Below are positions 20,617 to 27,529 of a DNA stretch of 57,081 nucleotides, piece by piece. The DNA is from Erwinia oleae (GTDB taxonomy: Bacteria; Pseudomonadota; Gammaproteobacteria; Enterobacterales; Enterobacteriaceae): positions 1 to 57,081 of the forward strand of contig NZ_JNVB01000018.1 of NCBI RefSeq assembly GCF_000770305.1, in the 5' to 3' direction. The notes below the pieces were generated by a model. It was given only the letters and a program-made list of their open reading frames with translations. It was not told the origin of the DNA and did no database searches. How positions within the stretch are numbered: position 1 is the stretch's first letter; the number at the start of each line of letters is the position of its first letter. The position numbers and the translations under genes are program-made.

Positions 20617-20933
20617 TATGTACCTACCGTATTAGCATCTATTTTATTATATTCAGCGTGAGTTCCGATAAATTTCACGTACACTGCTTTAAAATGATAT
20701 GCAACGGCAATAATAAGCCTGTAATCATTACCTTTAATATTAAAAATTACCCTGTTATTGCCAACAAAATCTGCTGATGGATATCTTTTTTTGATGTCAT
20801 GAGGTGTTTGCCAACTGGCCTGCCTGACTTCGTCAATCCAGGACTTTAACGGTTGTTCGGCCTGATTATGCACTTCCCAAAACGTCTTTAGCTGAGCTAT
20901 GGATATAATTCTCACTTTCTTTCCCTGCTCCAT
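20616..20933 (-). CDS. higB: HigB-family toxin, ribosome-dependent mRNA interferase
   Basis: 105 residues of the HigB_toxin family: the conserved segment NRVIFNIKGNDYRLIIAVAY and the signature GTHAEYNKIDA near the C-terminus are both present. Family members cleave mRNA at the ribosome and arrest growth when antitoxin is lost. It lies on the minus strand between CRISPR array 1 and cas3, divergent from cas3, so it shares the intergenic region with the cas3 promoter and could help hold the CRISPR locus in the genome. Confidence 0.9.
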   Translation of the reverse strand: MEQGKKVRIISIAQLKTFWEVHNQAEQPLKSWIDEVRQASWQTPHDIKKRYPSADFVGNNRVIFNIKGNDYRLIIAVAYHFKAVYVKFIGTHAEYNKIDANTVGT

Positions 20934-20945
20934 TGTTCCTGATTG

Positions 20946-20974
20946 ATCTTAGTCCCATATTGGGATTTTTGCAA
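20946..20974 (-). promoter_or_regulatory. higBA promoter with palindromic operator in the spacer
   Basis: On the minus strand: -35 TTGCAA (20974-20969), a 17-base spacer, -10 TAAGAT (20951-20946). The spacer contains the palindrome TCCCA-N3-TGGGA (20953-20965), a good candidate for the HigA/HigBA operator, giving the usual autorepression. Confidence 0.65.
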
Positions 20975-21078
20975 GTTCCACTTTTCCGAAGTCGTATCTG
21001 CCAGCAACCACGAGGAGTCCATAGCATCCAGATATTTTTCCCCTACAAACGAGTCAGAGAAGACATGGTAAGCAATTA

Positions 21079-21100
21079 TAATGTGATCCAGATCATCAAT
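21079..21100 (+). promoter_or_regulatory. CRP-like site upstream of cas3
   Basis: TGTGATCCAGATCATC matches the CRP consensus TGTGA-N6-TCACA in the left half and the inner GATC symmetry, with a weaker right half. It is about 100 bases upstream of the cas3 start in an AT-rich, H-NS-like stretch. It may regulate cas3 or act as a silencer. Confidence 0.4.
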
Positions 21101-21201
21101 ATTTTAATATGTTGATTCTTATAAAGCTTTGCCTTGAAATACTTTAATTATTTGATAGTGTCTTGATAAAATAGCGGGCTGAAATAAAAAGGATTTTCAT
21201 T

Positions 21202-23895
21202 TTGAGCACACCTGATTTTCATTGTTACTGGGGGAAAAGCCGCCGTGATAGCGCTGCTAAAGGCGACGCATATCATCTGCTTTCCTGGCACTGTCTCGAC
21301 GTAGCGGCATGCGGAAATCTGATGGTGAAGCAAAACCGTTACGGTGTTGCCGATATTCTGGCTGAGCTTGGCATGACTGGTGACGATGCCGCACGATGGA
21401 TCGCCTGGTTATTCGCCTGCCATGATATAGGTAAATTTGCCAGCGGGTTTCAAAAGCTGGCTTCTCATCCTGATTCACCATTGTTATCTCCGGTCACTGG
21501 CGTCATATATGGCGCTCGTCACGACTCCCTGGGTTATTATTTATGGGAAAAACTGATATCCCGCTGGGAAAAGGGGGAGGTGCACCTCTTTCCAAATATT
21601 CCGCGCGAAGCGCGTGAAGACTTTAGCGATATTCTCTCTGTCTGGATGAAGATCACCACCGGGCATCACGGTCAGCCTCCTGATGAAACCGCTGACGGCG
21701 GACCACTCTCTTTTAAAGAAAGAGATTATGCTGCTGCGGAGCATTACCTTACTGAACTGAATAAATTGTTTTCAATGAACGATCTGCCTGGCCTCTGGCT
21801 GGACAAAACGTGGCGGAAAAAACTGAAGCAGCAAAGCTGGTTTCTGGCGGGTATCGTTACGCTCGCCGACTGGTTGGGTTCCAACGAGCACTATTTTCCC
21901 TTTCTCAGTTCCCCATTGTCGCTCGATGAGTATTGGACTATCGCCTGTAGCAGAGCGGGAAATGCACTTTCGCATCTTCCTGCATCTTCTTTAACCAGCA
22001 GCTTTAGCGGGCATCACGCACTATTTCCCTTTATTAATACCTTAACGCCACTGCAACAATGTGCCTCCTCTATCAACATTGATGCATCGGGGCCGCAGTT
22101 GTTTATATGCGAGGATGTTACTGGTGCGGGTAAAACCGAGGCTGCAATGATCATTACGCACCGCCTTTTTTCCGCCAAAAAAGGGGCAGGCCTTTACGTC
22201 GGGTTGCCAACAATGGCAACGGCAAACGCCATGTATCGACGGCTTGGCAGTGCTTATCATGCGTTATTTGATGAAGGCGCCAGACCATCGCTGGTGCTGG
22301 CACATGGTGGCCGACACATGTCTGCCGCTTTCAGCGAGTCCGTCTGGCAGGAGAGAGAGTCGGGCAACGATAACTATACCGCAACAGATCTCAGCGCGAG
22401 TAGTGAATGTCACAGCTGGTTTGCCGATTCCAGGAAAAAAGCGCTCCTGGCTGAGGTAGGCGTAGGCACCATCGATCAACTGCTGATGGCGGTGATGCCT
22501 TTCCGTCACCAGTCGTTACGGCTGGCGGGCATGCGCGGTAAGGTTCTGCTCCTTGACGAAGTCCATGCCTACGACAGCTATATGGTCAGACTGCTCGAAG
22601 GATTGCTTAAGTTCCATGCTGCTCAGGGCGGCAGTGCGGTCATCCTCAGCGCCACGCTGCCCGCTGGTCTGCGTGAAAAGTTAATCGCGGCTTTCAACGC
22701 TGGCGCCGGGTTCAGTCCCGCTCTGCTCGCGCCTGATGCCGGCTATCCCTGGTTAAGCCATCTTTCATCGACTGGACTTAGTGAACAGCTTCTTGAGACG
22801 AGAAAAGAAGTGCGCCGTTGCGTCTCGGTCAACTGGATACATGACAGCGATCGGGCCATTGACATTATTTATCAGGCTGTACGAACAGGGGAGTGTATCT
22901 GCTGGATACGCAATACCGTGGATGATGCGCTGACCGCTTTCAGACGCCTTATGGCTGAAGGGAAAATCCCTGAAGAGAACCTGTTGCTTTTCCACAGCCG
23001 ATTCGCCTTTGGCGATCGCATGGCAATTGAAGAAAAAACACTCGACTGGTTTAGTAAAGATGCATCGCCGAAGCAACGGCATGGCAAAGTTTTAATCGCC
23101 ACGCAGGTGGTTGAACAAAGCCTGGATTTAGATCTGGATAATATGATTTCCGATCTTGCGCCGGTAGATTTACTGATCCAACGCGCCGGGCGCTTACAGC
23201 GGCATATTCGCGATGCGCAGGGGCGTTGTAAAGCGTCTCTTCCTGACGAACGTCCTGCTCCCGTACTTCATCTGCTTGCACCGGAATGGCAGGAGCAGGC
23301 TGAACGCGGCTGGCTGGGCGATGAACTGCGCGGAACCGGTTTTGTTTACCCTGATCATGGGGCGCTGTGGCGTACGCAGGCATTGTTGCGTCAAAAGGGG
23401 CAGATCCGCATGCCCGAAGACGCTCGTTTTCTGGTTGATGGCGTTTACGAGGAACTGATACCTGTGCCGCCGGGGCTTGAGGCAGTTTCCGTCGACGTTT
23501 TCGCCGGCATTCTGAGCAAGCGCGCCATCGCGTCGCAAAATCTATTACATCGGGACAAAGGGTACGACAGGGAATCAAGCGATTTTCTGTGGGATGACGA
23601 GCGGGAGTTTTCGACGCGCCTCGGCGAAATAAGCACAGATATCTATCTTGCCTGGCTGGACGACGAGGGAAAGCTACAGCCCATGGTCAGAGAAGATGAT
23701 TTTCAGTGGGAGAAGAGCCGCGTGCAGGTGCGGCTTACATGGTGGCAGAAACATCAAGGCAACCTGAACCAACCTGAGCAAAGTCTGCTGGAGACATTCC
23801 GTAAAGCTACTCGCCGCCCATCGGCGCAGGTGGTGCTGGTGTCAGAAGAAGGCGAAGCACCTTACTACAGCCGTCGTTGCGGTTTGACAGGATAA
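21202..23895 (+). CDS. cas3: Cas3 nuclease-helicase, type I-E
   Basis: Effector that degrades DNA bound by Cascade. 897 residues: N-terminal HD nuclease (H30 and the H74-D75 pair in FACHDIGKFASGF), then an SF2 helicase with Walker A GAGKTE near residue 308 and the type I-E form of motif II, DEVHAYD, near 452; motif VI LIQRAGRLQRH near 660. The start is TTG, with AAAAGGA eight bases upstream; no ATG with a ribosome site gives the conserved N-terminus. All nuclease and helicase motifs are intact, so interference looks functional. Confidence 0.96.
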   Translation: MSTPDFHCYWGKSRRDSAAKGDAYHLLSWHCLDVAACGNLMVKQNRYGVADILAELGMTGDDAARWIAWLFACHDIGKFASGFQKLASHPDSPLLSPVTGVIYGARHDSLGYYLWEKLISRWEKGEVHLFPNIPREAREDFSDILSVWMKITTGHHGQPPDETADGGPLSFKERDYAAAEHYLTELNKLFSMNDLPGLWLDKTWRKKLKQQSWFLAGIVTLADWLGSNEHYFPFLSSPLSLDEYWTIACSRAGNALSHLPASSLTSSFSGHHALFPFINTLTPLQQCASSINIDASGPQLFICEDVTGAGKTEAAMIITHRLFSAKKGAGLYVGLPTMATANAMYRRLGSAYHALFDEGARPSLVLAHGGRHMSAAFSESVWQERESGNDNYTATDLSASSECHSWFADSRKKALLAEVGVGTIDQLLMAVMPFRHQSLRLAGMRGKVLLLDEVHAYDSYMVRLLEGLLKFHAAQGGSAVILSATLPAGLREKLIAAFNAGAGFSPALLAPDAGYPWLSHLSSTGLSEQLLETRKEVRRCVSVNWIHDSDRAIDIIYQAVRTGECICWIRNTVDDALTAFRRLMAEGKIPEENLLLFHSRFAFGDRMAIEEKTLDWFSKDASPKQRHGKVLIATQVVEQSLDLDLDNMISDLAPVDLLIQRAGRLQRHIRDAQGRCKASLPDERPAPVLHLLAPEWQEQAERGWLGDELRGTGFVYPDHGALWRTQALLRQKGQIRMPEDARFLVDGVYEELIPVPPGLEAVSVDVFAGILSKRAIASQNLLHRDKGYDRESSDFLWDDEREFSTRLGEISTDIYLAWLDDEGKLQPMVREDDFQWEKSRVQVRLTWWQKHQGNLNQPEQSLLETFRKATRRPSAQVVLVSEEGEAPYYSRRCGLTG

Positions 23896-23982
23896 GAAAA
23901 ATCCCCGCTGGCGCGGGGAACAGACTTGAAGTTATCACATCATTGGTTCATCCCCGCCATAGCGAGGAAGAAGTAAGGTTAA
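23895..23982 (-). ncRNA. crRNA-like regulatory RNA (CreR/CreA type) with two degenerate repeats
   Basis: Read on the minus strand: TATAAT (23994-23989) and a predicted start near 23982; psi-repeat 1 (23972-23944; TTCTTCCTCGC, loop TATG, GCGGGG, ending ATGAACCA), whose 6-bp stem is preserved; a 20-base pseudo-spacer ATGATGTGATAACTTCAAGT (23943-23924); psi-repeat 2 (23923-23895; CTGTTCCCCGCG, CCA, GCGGGG), whose hairpin runs into TTTTT and so doubles as an intrinsic terminator. The pseudo-spacer matches the promoter region upstream of cas8e, at 24034-24017. Not found by array-detection rules because the spacing is 49, not 61. crRNA-like RNAs guiding Cascade to cas or toxin promoters are known; this instance I infer from sequence alone. 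Confidence 0.8.
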
Positions 23983-23988
23983 CAGGGT

Positions 23989-23994
23989 ATTATA
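23989..23994 (-). promoter_or_regulatory. -10 box of the crRNA-like RNA
   Basis: Perfect TATAAT on the minus strand, 17 bases before psi-repeat 1. The -35 region is a run of A without a good match, overlapping the edge of the Cascade target site, so this RNA may itself be affected by Cascade binding. Confidence 0.5.
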
Positions 23995-24016
23995 AAATTC
24001 TGAAGTCTGAATTTTT

Positions 24017-24037
24017 TTGAAGTTATCATATCATCTT
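24017..24037 (-). promoter_or_regulatory. Predicted Cascade target site (PAM AAG plus 18-base protospacer) at the cas8e promoter
   Basis: Minus strand 5'-AAG (24037-24035) then ATGATATGATAACTTCAA (24034-24017). It is identical to the first 18 bases of the pseudo-spacer at 23943-23926 except at position 6 (A for G). AAG is a canonical type I-E PAM, and position 6 is not read in type I-E R-loops. Pairing stops at 18 bases, which favours binding without cleavage. The site sits 9 bases upstream of the -35 of the rightward promoter, in its AT-rich UP-element region. Confidence 0.8.
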
Positions 24038-24045
24038 ATTTTTAT

Positions 24046-24073
24046 TTGACTTGGTATCCTGAGTACTTATGAT
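24046..24073 (+). promoter_or_regulatory. Promoter of the small ORF and cas8e-cas2 operon
   Basis: -35 TTGACT (24046-24051), a 16-base spacer, -10 TATGAT (24068-24073), with an A/T-rich upstream stretch. The predicted start near 24080 places the first hairpin at the very 5' end of the transcript. It is the only good rightward promoter I see between cas3 and cas8e. Confidence 0.7.
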
Positions 24074-24081
24074 AGTAAGTG

Positions 24082-24159
24082 CAGGGGGCAGTACTAAAGC
24101 CCCCTGTGGACGGATGCCCGTTTAGAACTGAATCGCAACTCTATTCTAAACGGCGTCCG
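24082..24159 (+). promoter_or_regulatory. Two strong hairpins in the 5' leader of the cas8e transcript
   Basis: Hairpin 1: CAGGGGGC (24082-24089) with GCCCCCTG (24099-24106). Hairpin 2: CGGATG-c-CCGTTTAGAA (24111-24127) with TTCTAAACGGCGTCCG (24144-24159), 16 pairs and one bulged C, 16-base loop. A 5'-terminal hairpin and long structured leader are typical of stable, translationally controlled mRNAs such as those of type I toxins. Confidence 0.7.
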
Positions 24160-24187
24160 CATTATCATCAATATAAAGGACGGTCTT

Positions 24188-24268
24188 ATGGCTTTTACGA
24201 TATCAATCACTCAGATAGATTTTTTTGTTTTTCTAACATTACTGATGGTTAATTTAAAAAGATTGTGA
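24188..24268 (+). CDS. 26-residue hydrophobic peptide, candidate Cascade-repressed toxin or leader peptide
   Basis: Begins MAFTISITQIDFFVF and ends LMVNLKRL: one hydrophobic stretch of about 15 residues with a single Asp and a basic C-terminus, the shape of small membrane toxins. AAAGGA (24175-24180) sits 7 bases before the ATG, an excellent ribosome site. It also carries rare codons (ATA twice, CTA, AGA), of interest because known CreT toxins sequester rare tRNAs. It lies between a promoter targeted by the crRNA-like RNA and a palindrome preceding cas8e. I do not recognise a homologue; it may be non-coding leader sequence. Confidence 0.5.
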   Translation: MAFTISITQIDFFVFLTLLMVNLKRL

Positions 24269-24274
24269 CAGATA

Positions 24275-24294
24275 CTGGCCCCGGCCGGGGCCAG
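24275..24294 (+). terminator. Perfect 20-base palindrome between the small ORF and cas8e
   Basis: CTGGCCCCGGCCGGGGCCAG, followed by CTTTA. As RNA it forms a very stable GC hairpin with a poor U-tract: an attenuator or partial terminator that would let the leader/small ORF be made in excess of cas8e. It ends 6 bases before the cas8e ribosome site. Confidence 0.55.
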
Positions 24295-24313
24295 CTTTAC
24301 AGGAGTGAGATCG

Positions 24314-25882
24314 ATGGATTTGATAAAGGAACCCTGGCTGCCGGTGACTGATCTTTCCGGTTCAAAAAAGAAAATTGCGCTCATCGATCTTCTGGATGAC
24401 AACGTTCTGGACGTGGCATATCCACGCGCTGATTTTCAGGGCGCCGCCTGGCAGTTTTTGATCGGATTGTTGCAGTGTACCGTTGCGCCGGAAAATGAAG
24501 ATGCATGGACGGACGTATGGAAAAGAGGCATTGACGGCGAAACGTGGATACAGGCGCTCAATGCCATTGCAACCGCTATGCGCTTTGGCCCACAGAAACC
24601 TGCTTTTTTGCAGAGCGTTGAGCCGCTGGATAGTGAAAACACGTCCATTGCCGGTCTGTTGATTGATGCGCCCGGCGGAAATACGCTGAAGCTCAACAAA
24701 GATCACTTTGTTAAACGGCACACGGCGGAAAAAATGTGTCCCCACTGCGCCGTCATGGCGTTGTTTACACTACAGACTAACTCACCGGCAGGGGGGGCAG
24801 GTTATCGTGTCAGCCTGCGCGGCGGCGGCCCTCTGACTACGCTGGTAGTGCCGGTGGAGGACGATCTCATCCCCCTGTGGAAAAAGCTCTGGCTGAATAT
24901 TTTGCCCGAAGAGTCTCCGCCGCAGCCTGCGCACTATCCGCTGATATTTCCCTGGTTGGCGGCAACAAAAACCAGCGAAAAAAAGGGCAGCATTGTTACA
25001 CCTGAGAATGCTCACCCGCTTCAGGCTTATTGGGGAATGCCAAGACGAATTGAACTTGATTTCACACATACGGCAGCCGGGAACTGCGATCTTTGCGGCG
25101 AGCATCATCAGGAACTGCTGCTGCAAATGCGTGGAAAAAACTATGGCGTGCAGTACGACTGCTGGTTGCACCCTCTTTCACCTTATCGGCAGGCATTAAA
25201 AGATCCCGCTGCTGGCTGGCTGGCGTTGAAAGGGCAGCCAGGCGGACTGAATTATCAGGACTGGTTGGGCCTTACGCTCTCAGGAGAAGATAAATTTAAC
25301 CGTACCATTCCTGCTCGGGTGGTCAGAGCCAGGGCAGGGCGGAAGCGTCTGCCCGCCACGAGCCTGTGGTGCTTTGCATGGGATATGGATAATGCCAAGG
25401 CCCGCTGCTGGTATCAGCACCGCATCCCTTTAATTGTGACTGAGCACCCTGATAAGTTCGCTGCTGTCGTCAGGCGCGCAATTGAGCTGGCCTCCAATGC
25501 GTTACAGCTACTCAAAATTCAGCTTAAAAGCGCCTGGTTCACAGCACCCTCTGAAGCAAAAATCGATTTCAGCATAACCACCATCGCTTTCTGGCAGGAG
25601 ACCGAACCCGCTTTTCGCACACTGCTGGATGCCCTTATTCCTGACTCATCATGCGCACAGCCTGCCACCCGTCAGGCAATCAGGCGCTGGGAAATGACGT
25701 TACATACGTCTCTGCTGGAAATGTTTGAGCGTGAAGCGCTGACTGATGTTGATTGCCCCGCCGATATCCTCCTGCGTCAGATACGCGCGCGACGCAAGCT
25801 GGATGAAGACTATCGCAAACTAAAAACGCGCAGGGAAATACTCGCACTGGCTGAAGAACAAAAGGAGAACGGACATGCTTAA
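24314..25882 (+). CDS. cas8e: Cas8e (Cse1/CasA), large subunit of Cascade
   Basis: Recognises the PAM, stabilises the R-loop and recruits Cas3. The ATG at 24314 follows AGGAG by 8 bases and gives 522 residues starting MDLIKEPWLPV, the family start; the GTG at 24305 overlaps the ribosome site. Zinc-binding cysteines C142/C145 (CPHC) and C258/C261 (CDLC) are visible, and the C-terminal four-helix bundle is present. Overlaps cse2 by 8 bases. Confidence 0.96.
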   Translation: MDLIKEPWLPVTDLSGSKKKIALIDLLDDNVLDVAYPRADFQGAAWQFLIGLLQCTVAPENEDAWTDVWKRGIDGETWIQALNAIATAMRFGPQKPAFLQSVEPLDSENTSIAGLLIDAPGGNTLKLNKDHFVKRHTAEKMCPHCAVMALFTLQTNSPAGGAGYRVSLRGGGPLTTLVVPVEDDLIPLWKKLWLNILPEESPPQPAHYPLIFPWLAATKTSEKKGSIVTPENAHPLQAYWGMPRRIELDFTHTAAGNCDLCGEHHQELLLQMRGKNYGVQYDCWLHPLSPYRQALKDPAAGWLALKGQPGGLNYQDWLGLTLSGEDKFNRTIPARVVRARAGRKRLPATSLWCFAWDMDNAKARCWYQHRIPLIVTEHPDKFAAVVRRAIELASNALQLLKIQLKSAWFTAPSEAKIDFSITTIAFWQETEPAFRTLLDALIPDSSCAQPATRQAIRRWEMTLHTSLLEMFEREALTDVDCPADILLRQIRARRKLDEDYRKLKTRREILALAEEQKENGHA

Positions 25883-26459
25883 CAGCGATACTGCCAGGGA
25901 ACGGATCATCACCAGCACGCCAGCAAAAAACGTGCTCAAAGAGTGGTTTGATATTTTGTCCGAGCCGGAAGGCAGGCAAAACGGCAAACGCATAAACGGA
26001 CGCGCATGGCGGGCAGAACTGCGCCGTATGGCACCGCCTTACGATGTGATGATGTGCGACGGTTATGTTGCATTGCGGCAGCAGCTGGCGGAGAAAATGG
26101 TGCTGCAACCGGTGGATGAGCTGGCTCTGGCGCTGTTTGTTTCCGTCGCCGTTCATATCAAAAATCATGAAGACAACCTCAGTTTTGCCGCGCAGTTGGG
26201 TGAAAAAATCGATGATACGCCCTGCCTGTCGTCACTCCGGTTTGAGCGGCTGCAAAAGGCGAAAGAGCCTGAAGTGTTTTGTCAGCAGCTGATCCGCGCC
26301 GTCAGGATCCGGGGAAGCAAAGGCGTCAATATCGTCTCACTGGCGGACAGCATTTTTATCTGGATGAGGGAGTGGCAGGAGCCGACGCAAAAAAACGTCA
26401 GCCCTTTTGAACGCCACCACATCCGCTGGGCAAATGAATACCTTTCTACGGCTCGCTAG
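25875..26459 (+). CDS. cse2: Cse2 (CasB, Cas11e), small subunit of Cascade
   Basis: Dimeric helical subunit along the Cascade belly that stabilises the displaced strand. 194 residues, all-alpha and basic, with the family C-terminus (a conserved arginine-rich helix followed by FERHHIRWANEYL). Starts within the cas8e end, with AAAGGAG eight bases upstream. Longer than the E. coli protein (160) mainly at the N-terminus. Confidence 0.92.
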   Translation: MLNSDTARERIITSTPAKNVLKEWFDILSEPEGRQNGKRINGRAWRAELRRMAPPYDVMMCDGYVALRQQLAEKMVLQPVDELALALFVSVAVHIKNHEDNLSFAAQLGEKIDDTPCLSSLRFERLQKAKEPEVFCQQLIRAVRIRGSKGVNIVSLADSIFIWMREWQEPTQKNVSPFERHHIRWANEYLSTAR

Positions 26460-26482
26460 CTACCAATTACAAGGAATGAATT

Positions 26483-27520
26483 ATGACTACCTTTATTCAG
26501 CTTCATCTGTTAACCGCCTATGCCCCTTCCAATCTGAATCGTGACGAGTCTGGCAGGCCTAAAACGGCAATAATGGGCGGTGTGGAGCGTTTGCGTGTTT
26601 CTTCGCAAAGCCTGAAGCGGGCCTGGCGCGTGTCGGAAACTTTCGAAGACGCCATGGAAGGACACATCGGTACCCGAACCCGTTTGATTGGTGAAACCTA
26701 TGTTTACCAGCCAATGAAAGCCGCAAATATTGATGAAAAAATCGCAAAAAGCGCAGCGGAAGAGATCGCCAGACAGTTCGGTACGCCTAAGAAAGGCAGC
26801 CACCAGATCGAACAGGTTGTGCACATCAGCAATCATGAAATCGCGCTAATCAACACGCTGGTCGAAACATTAATTAATGAAAAACGCGCGCCAAATGAGA
26901 ACGAACTAAAACTGTTGAGAAAGGAGCAACGCGATGTGGATATGGCGTTGTTTGGCCGCATGCTGGCCTCGTCGCCAGATTTCAACGTTGAAGCGGCCTG
27001 CCAGGTTGCTCATGCTCTGGGCGTTAGTGCGGTGACGATTGAGGACGACTTTTTCACGGCAGTGGACGATCTCAATACCGGCGAGAATGACAAAGGTTCC
27101 GCGCATATGGGCGAGCAGGGCTTTGCCTCAGCGCTTTTTTATACCTACATCTGTATCAGTCGGGATCTGCTGCTGGAAAATCTCGGCGGCAATGAAGAGT
27201 TGACCAGCCGGGCGATTGCCGCACTGACCGAAACGGCAATGACCGTTTCGCCAACGGGAAAACAAAACAGCTTTGGTTCACGGGCTTACGCATCTTATGT
27301 GTTAGCTGAAAAAGGTAATAAGCAGCCTCGTTCTCTGGCCGTCGCTTTCTTCCGGCCCGTTCGCGGTGAAGATCAGGTACAAGTTGCGATCAACAACTTA
27401 AAGCAACAGCGCGATAAATTTGATGCTGCCTATGGTCCGTGTGCCGAAAAACACTATGAAGTGAACGTCTCGGCAGGGGAAGGTTCACTGGCGGAATTGC
27501 TGAAATTTATCGCAGCCTGA
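26483..27520 (+). CDS. cas7: Cas7 (Cse4/CasC), crRNA-binding backbone of Cascade
   Basis: Six copies wrap the crRNA spacer. 345 residues with the RRM-like fold; N-terminal FIQLHLLTAYAPSNLNRDESGRPK, then MGGVERLRVSSQSLKRAWR, the Cas7e signature, and the late SFGSRAYASYVLAEKGNKQPRSL segment. Each Cas7 finger flips out every sixth crRNA base, which is relevant to the mismatch at position 6 of the predicted regulatory target. AAGGA sits 8 bases before the start. Confidence 0.96.
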   Translation: MTTFIQLHLLTAYAPSNLNRDESGRPKTAIMGGVERLRVSSQSLKRAWRVSETFEDAMEGHIGTRTRLIGETYVYQPMKAANIDEKIAKSAAEEIARQFGTPKKGSHQIEQVVHISNHEIALINTLVETLINEKRAPNENELKLLRKEQRDVDMALFGRMLASSPDFNVEAACQVAHALGVSAVTIEDDFFTAVDDLNTGENDKGSAHMGEQGFASALFYTYICISRDLLLENLGGNEELTSRAIAALTETAMTVSPTGKQNSFGSRAYASYVLAEKGNKQPRSLAVAFFRPVRGEDQVQVAINNLKQQRDKFDAAYGPCAEKHYEVNVSAGEGSLAELLKFIAA

Positions 27521-27529
27521 GGATAAACG

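Noticed and set aside
20933-21115. 60-codon plus-strand ORF upstream of cas3
   Set aside because: Covers the higBA promoter and cas3 control region, no ribosome site, no recognisable sequence.
23895-23972. The psi-repeat pair read simply as the cas3 terminator or a dead mini-array
   Set aside because: On the cas3 strand the hairpin is followed by AACAG, not T. A dead array would not be expected to match a nearby promoter at 17 of 18 bases with a correct PAM, nor to retain a promoter and terminator of its own.
24211-24402. 63-codon minus-strand ORF across the cas8e start
   Set aside because: Overlaps the small ORF, the palindrome and the conserved cas8e N-terminus; no ribosome site seen.
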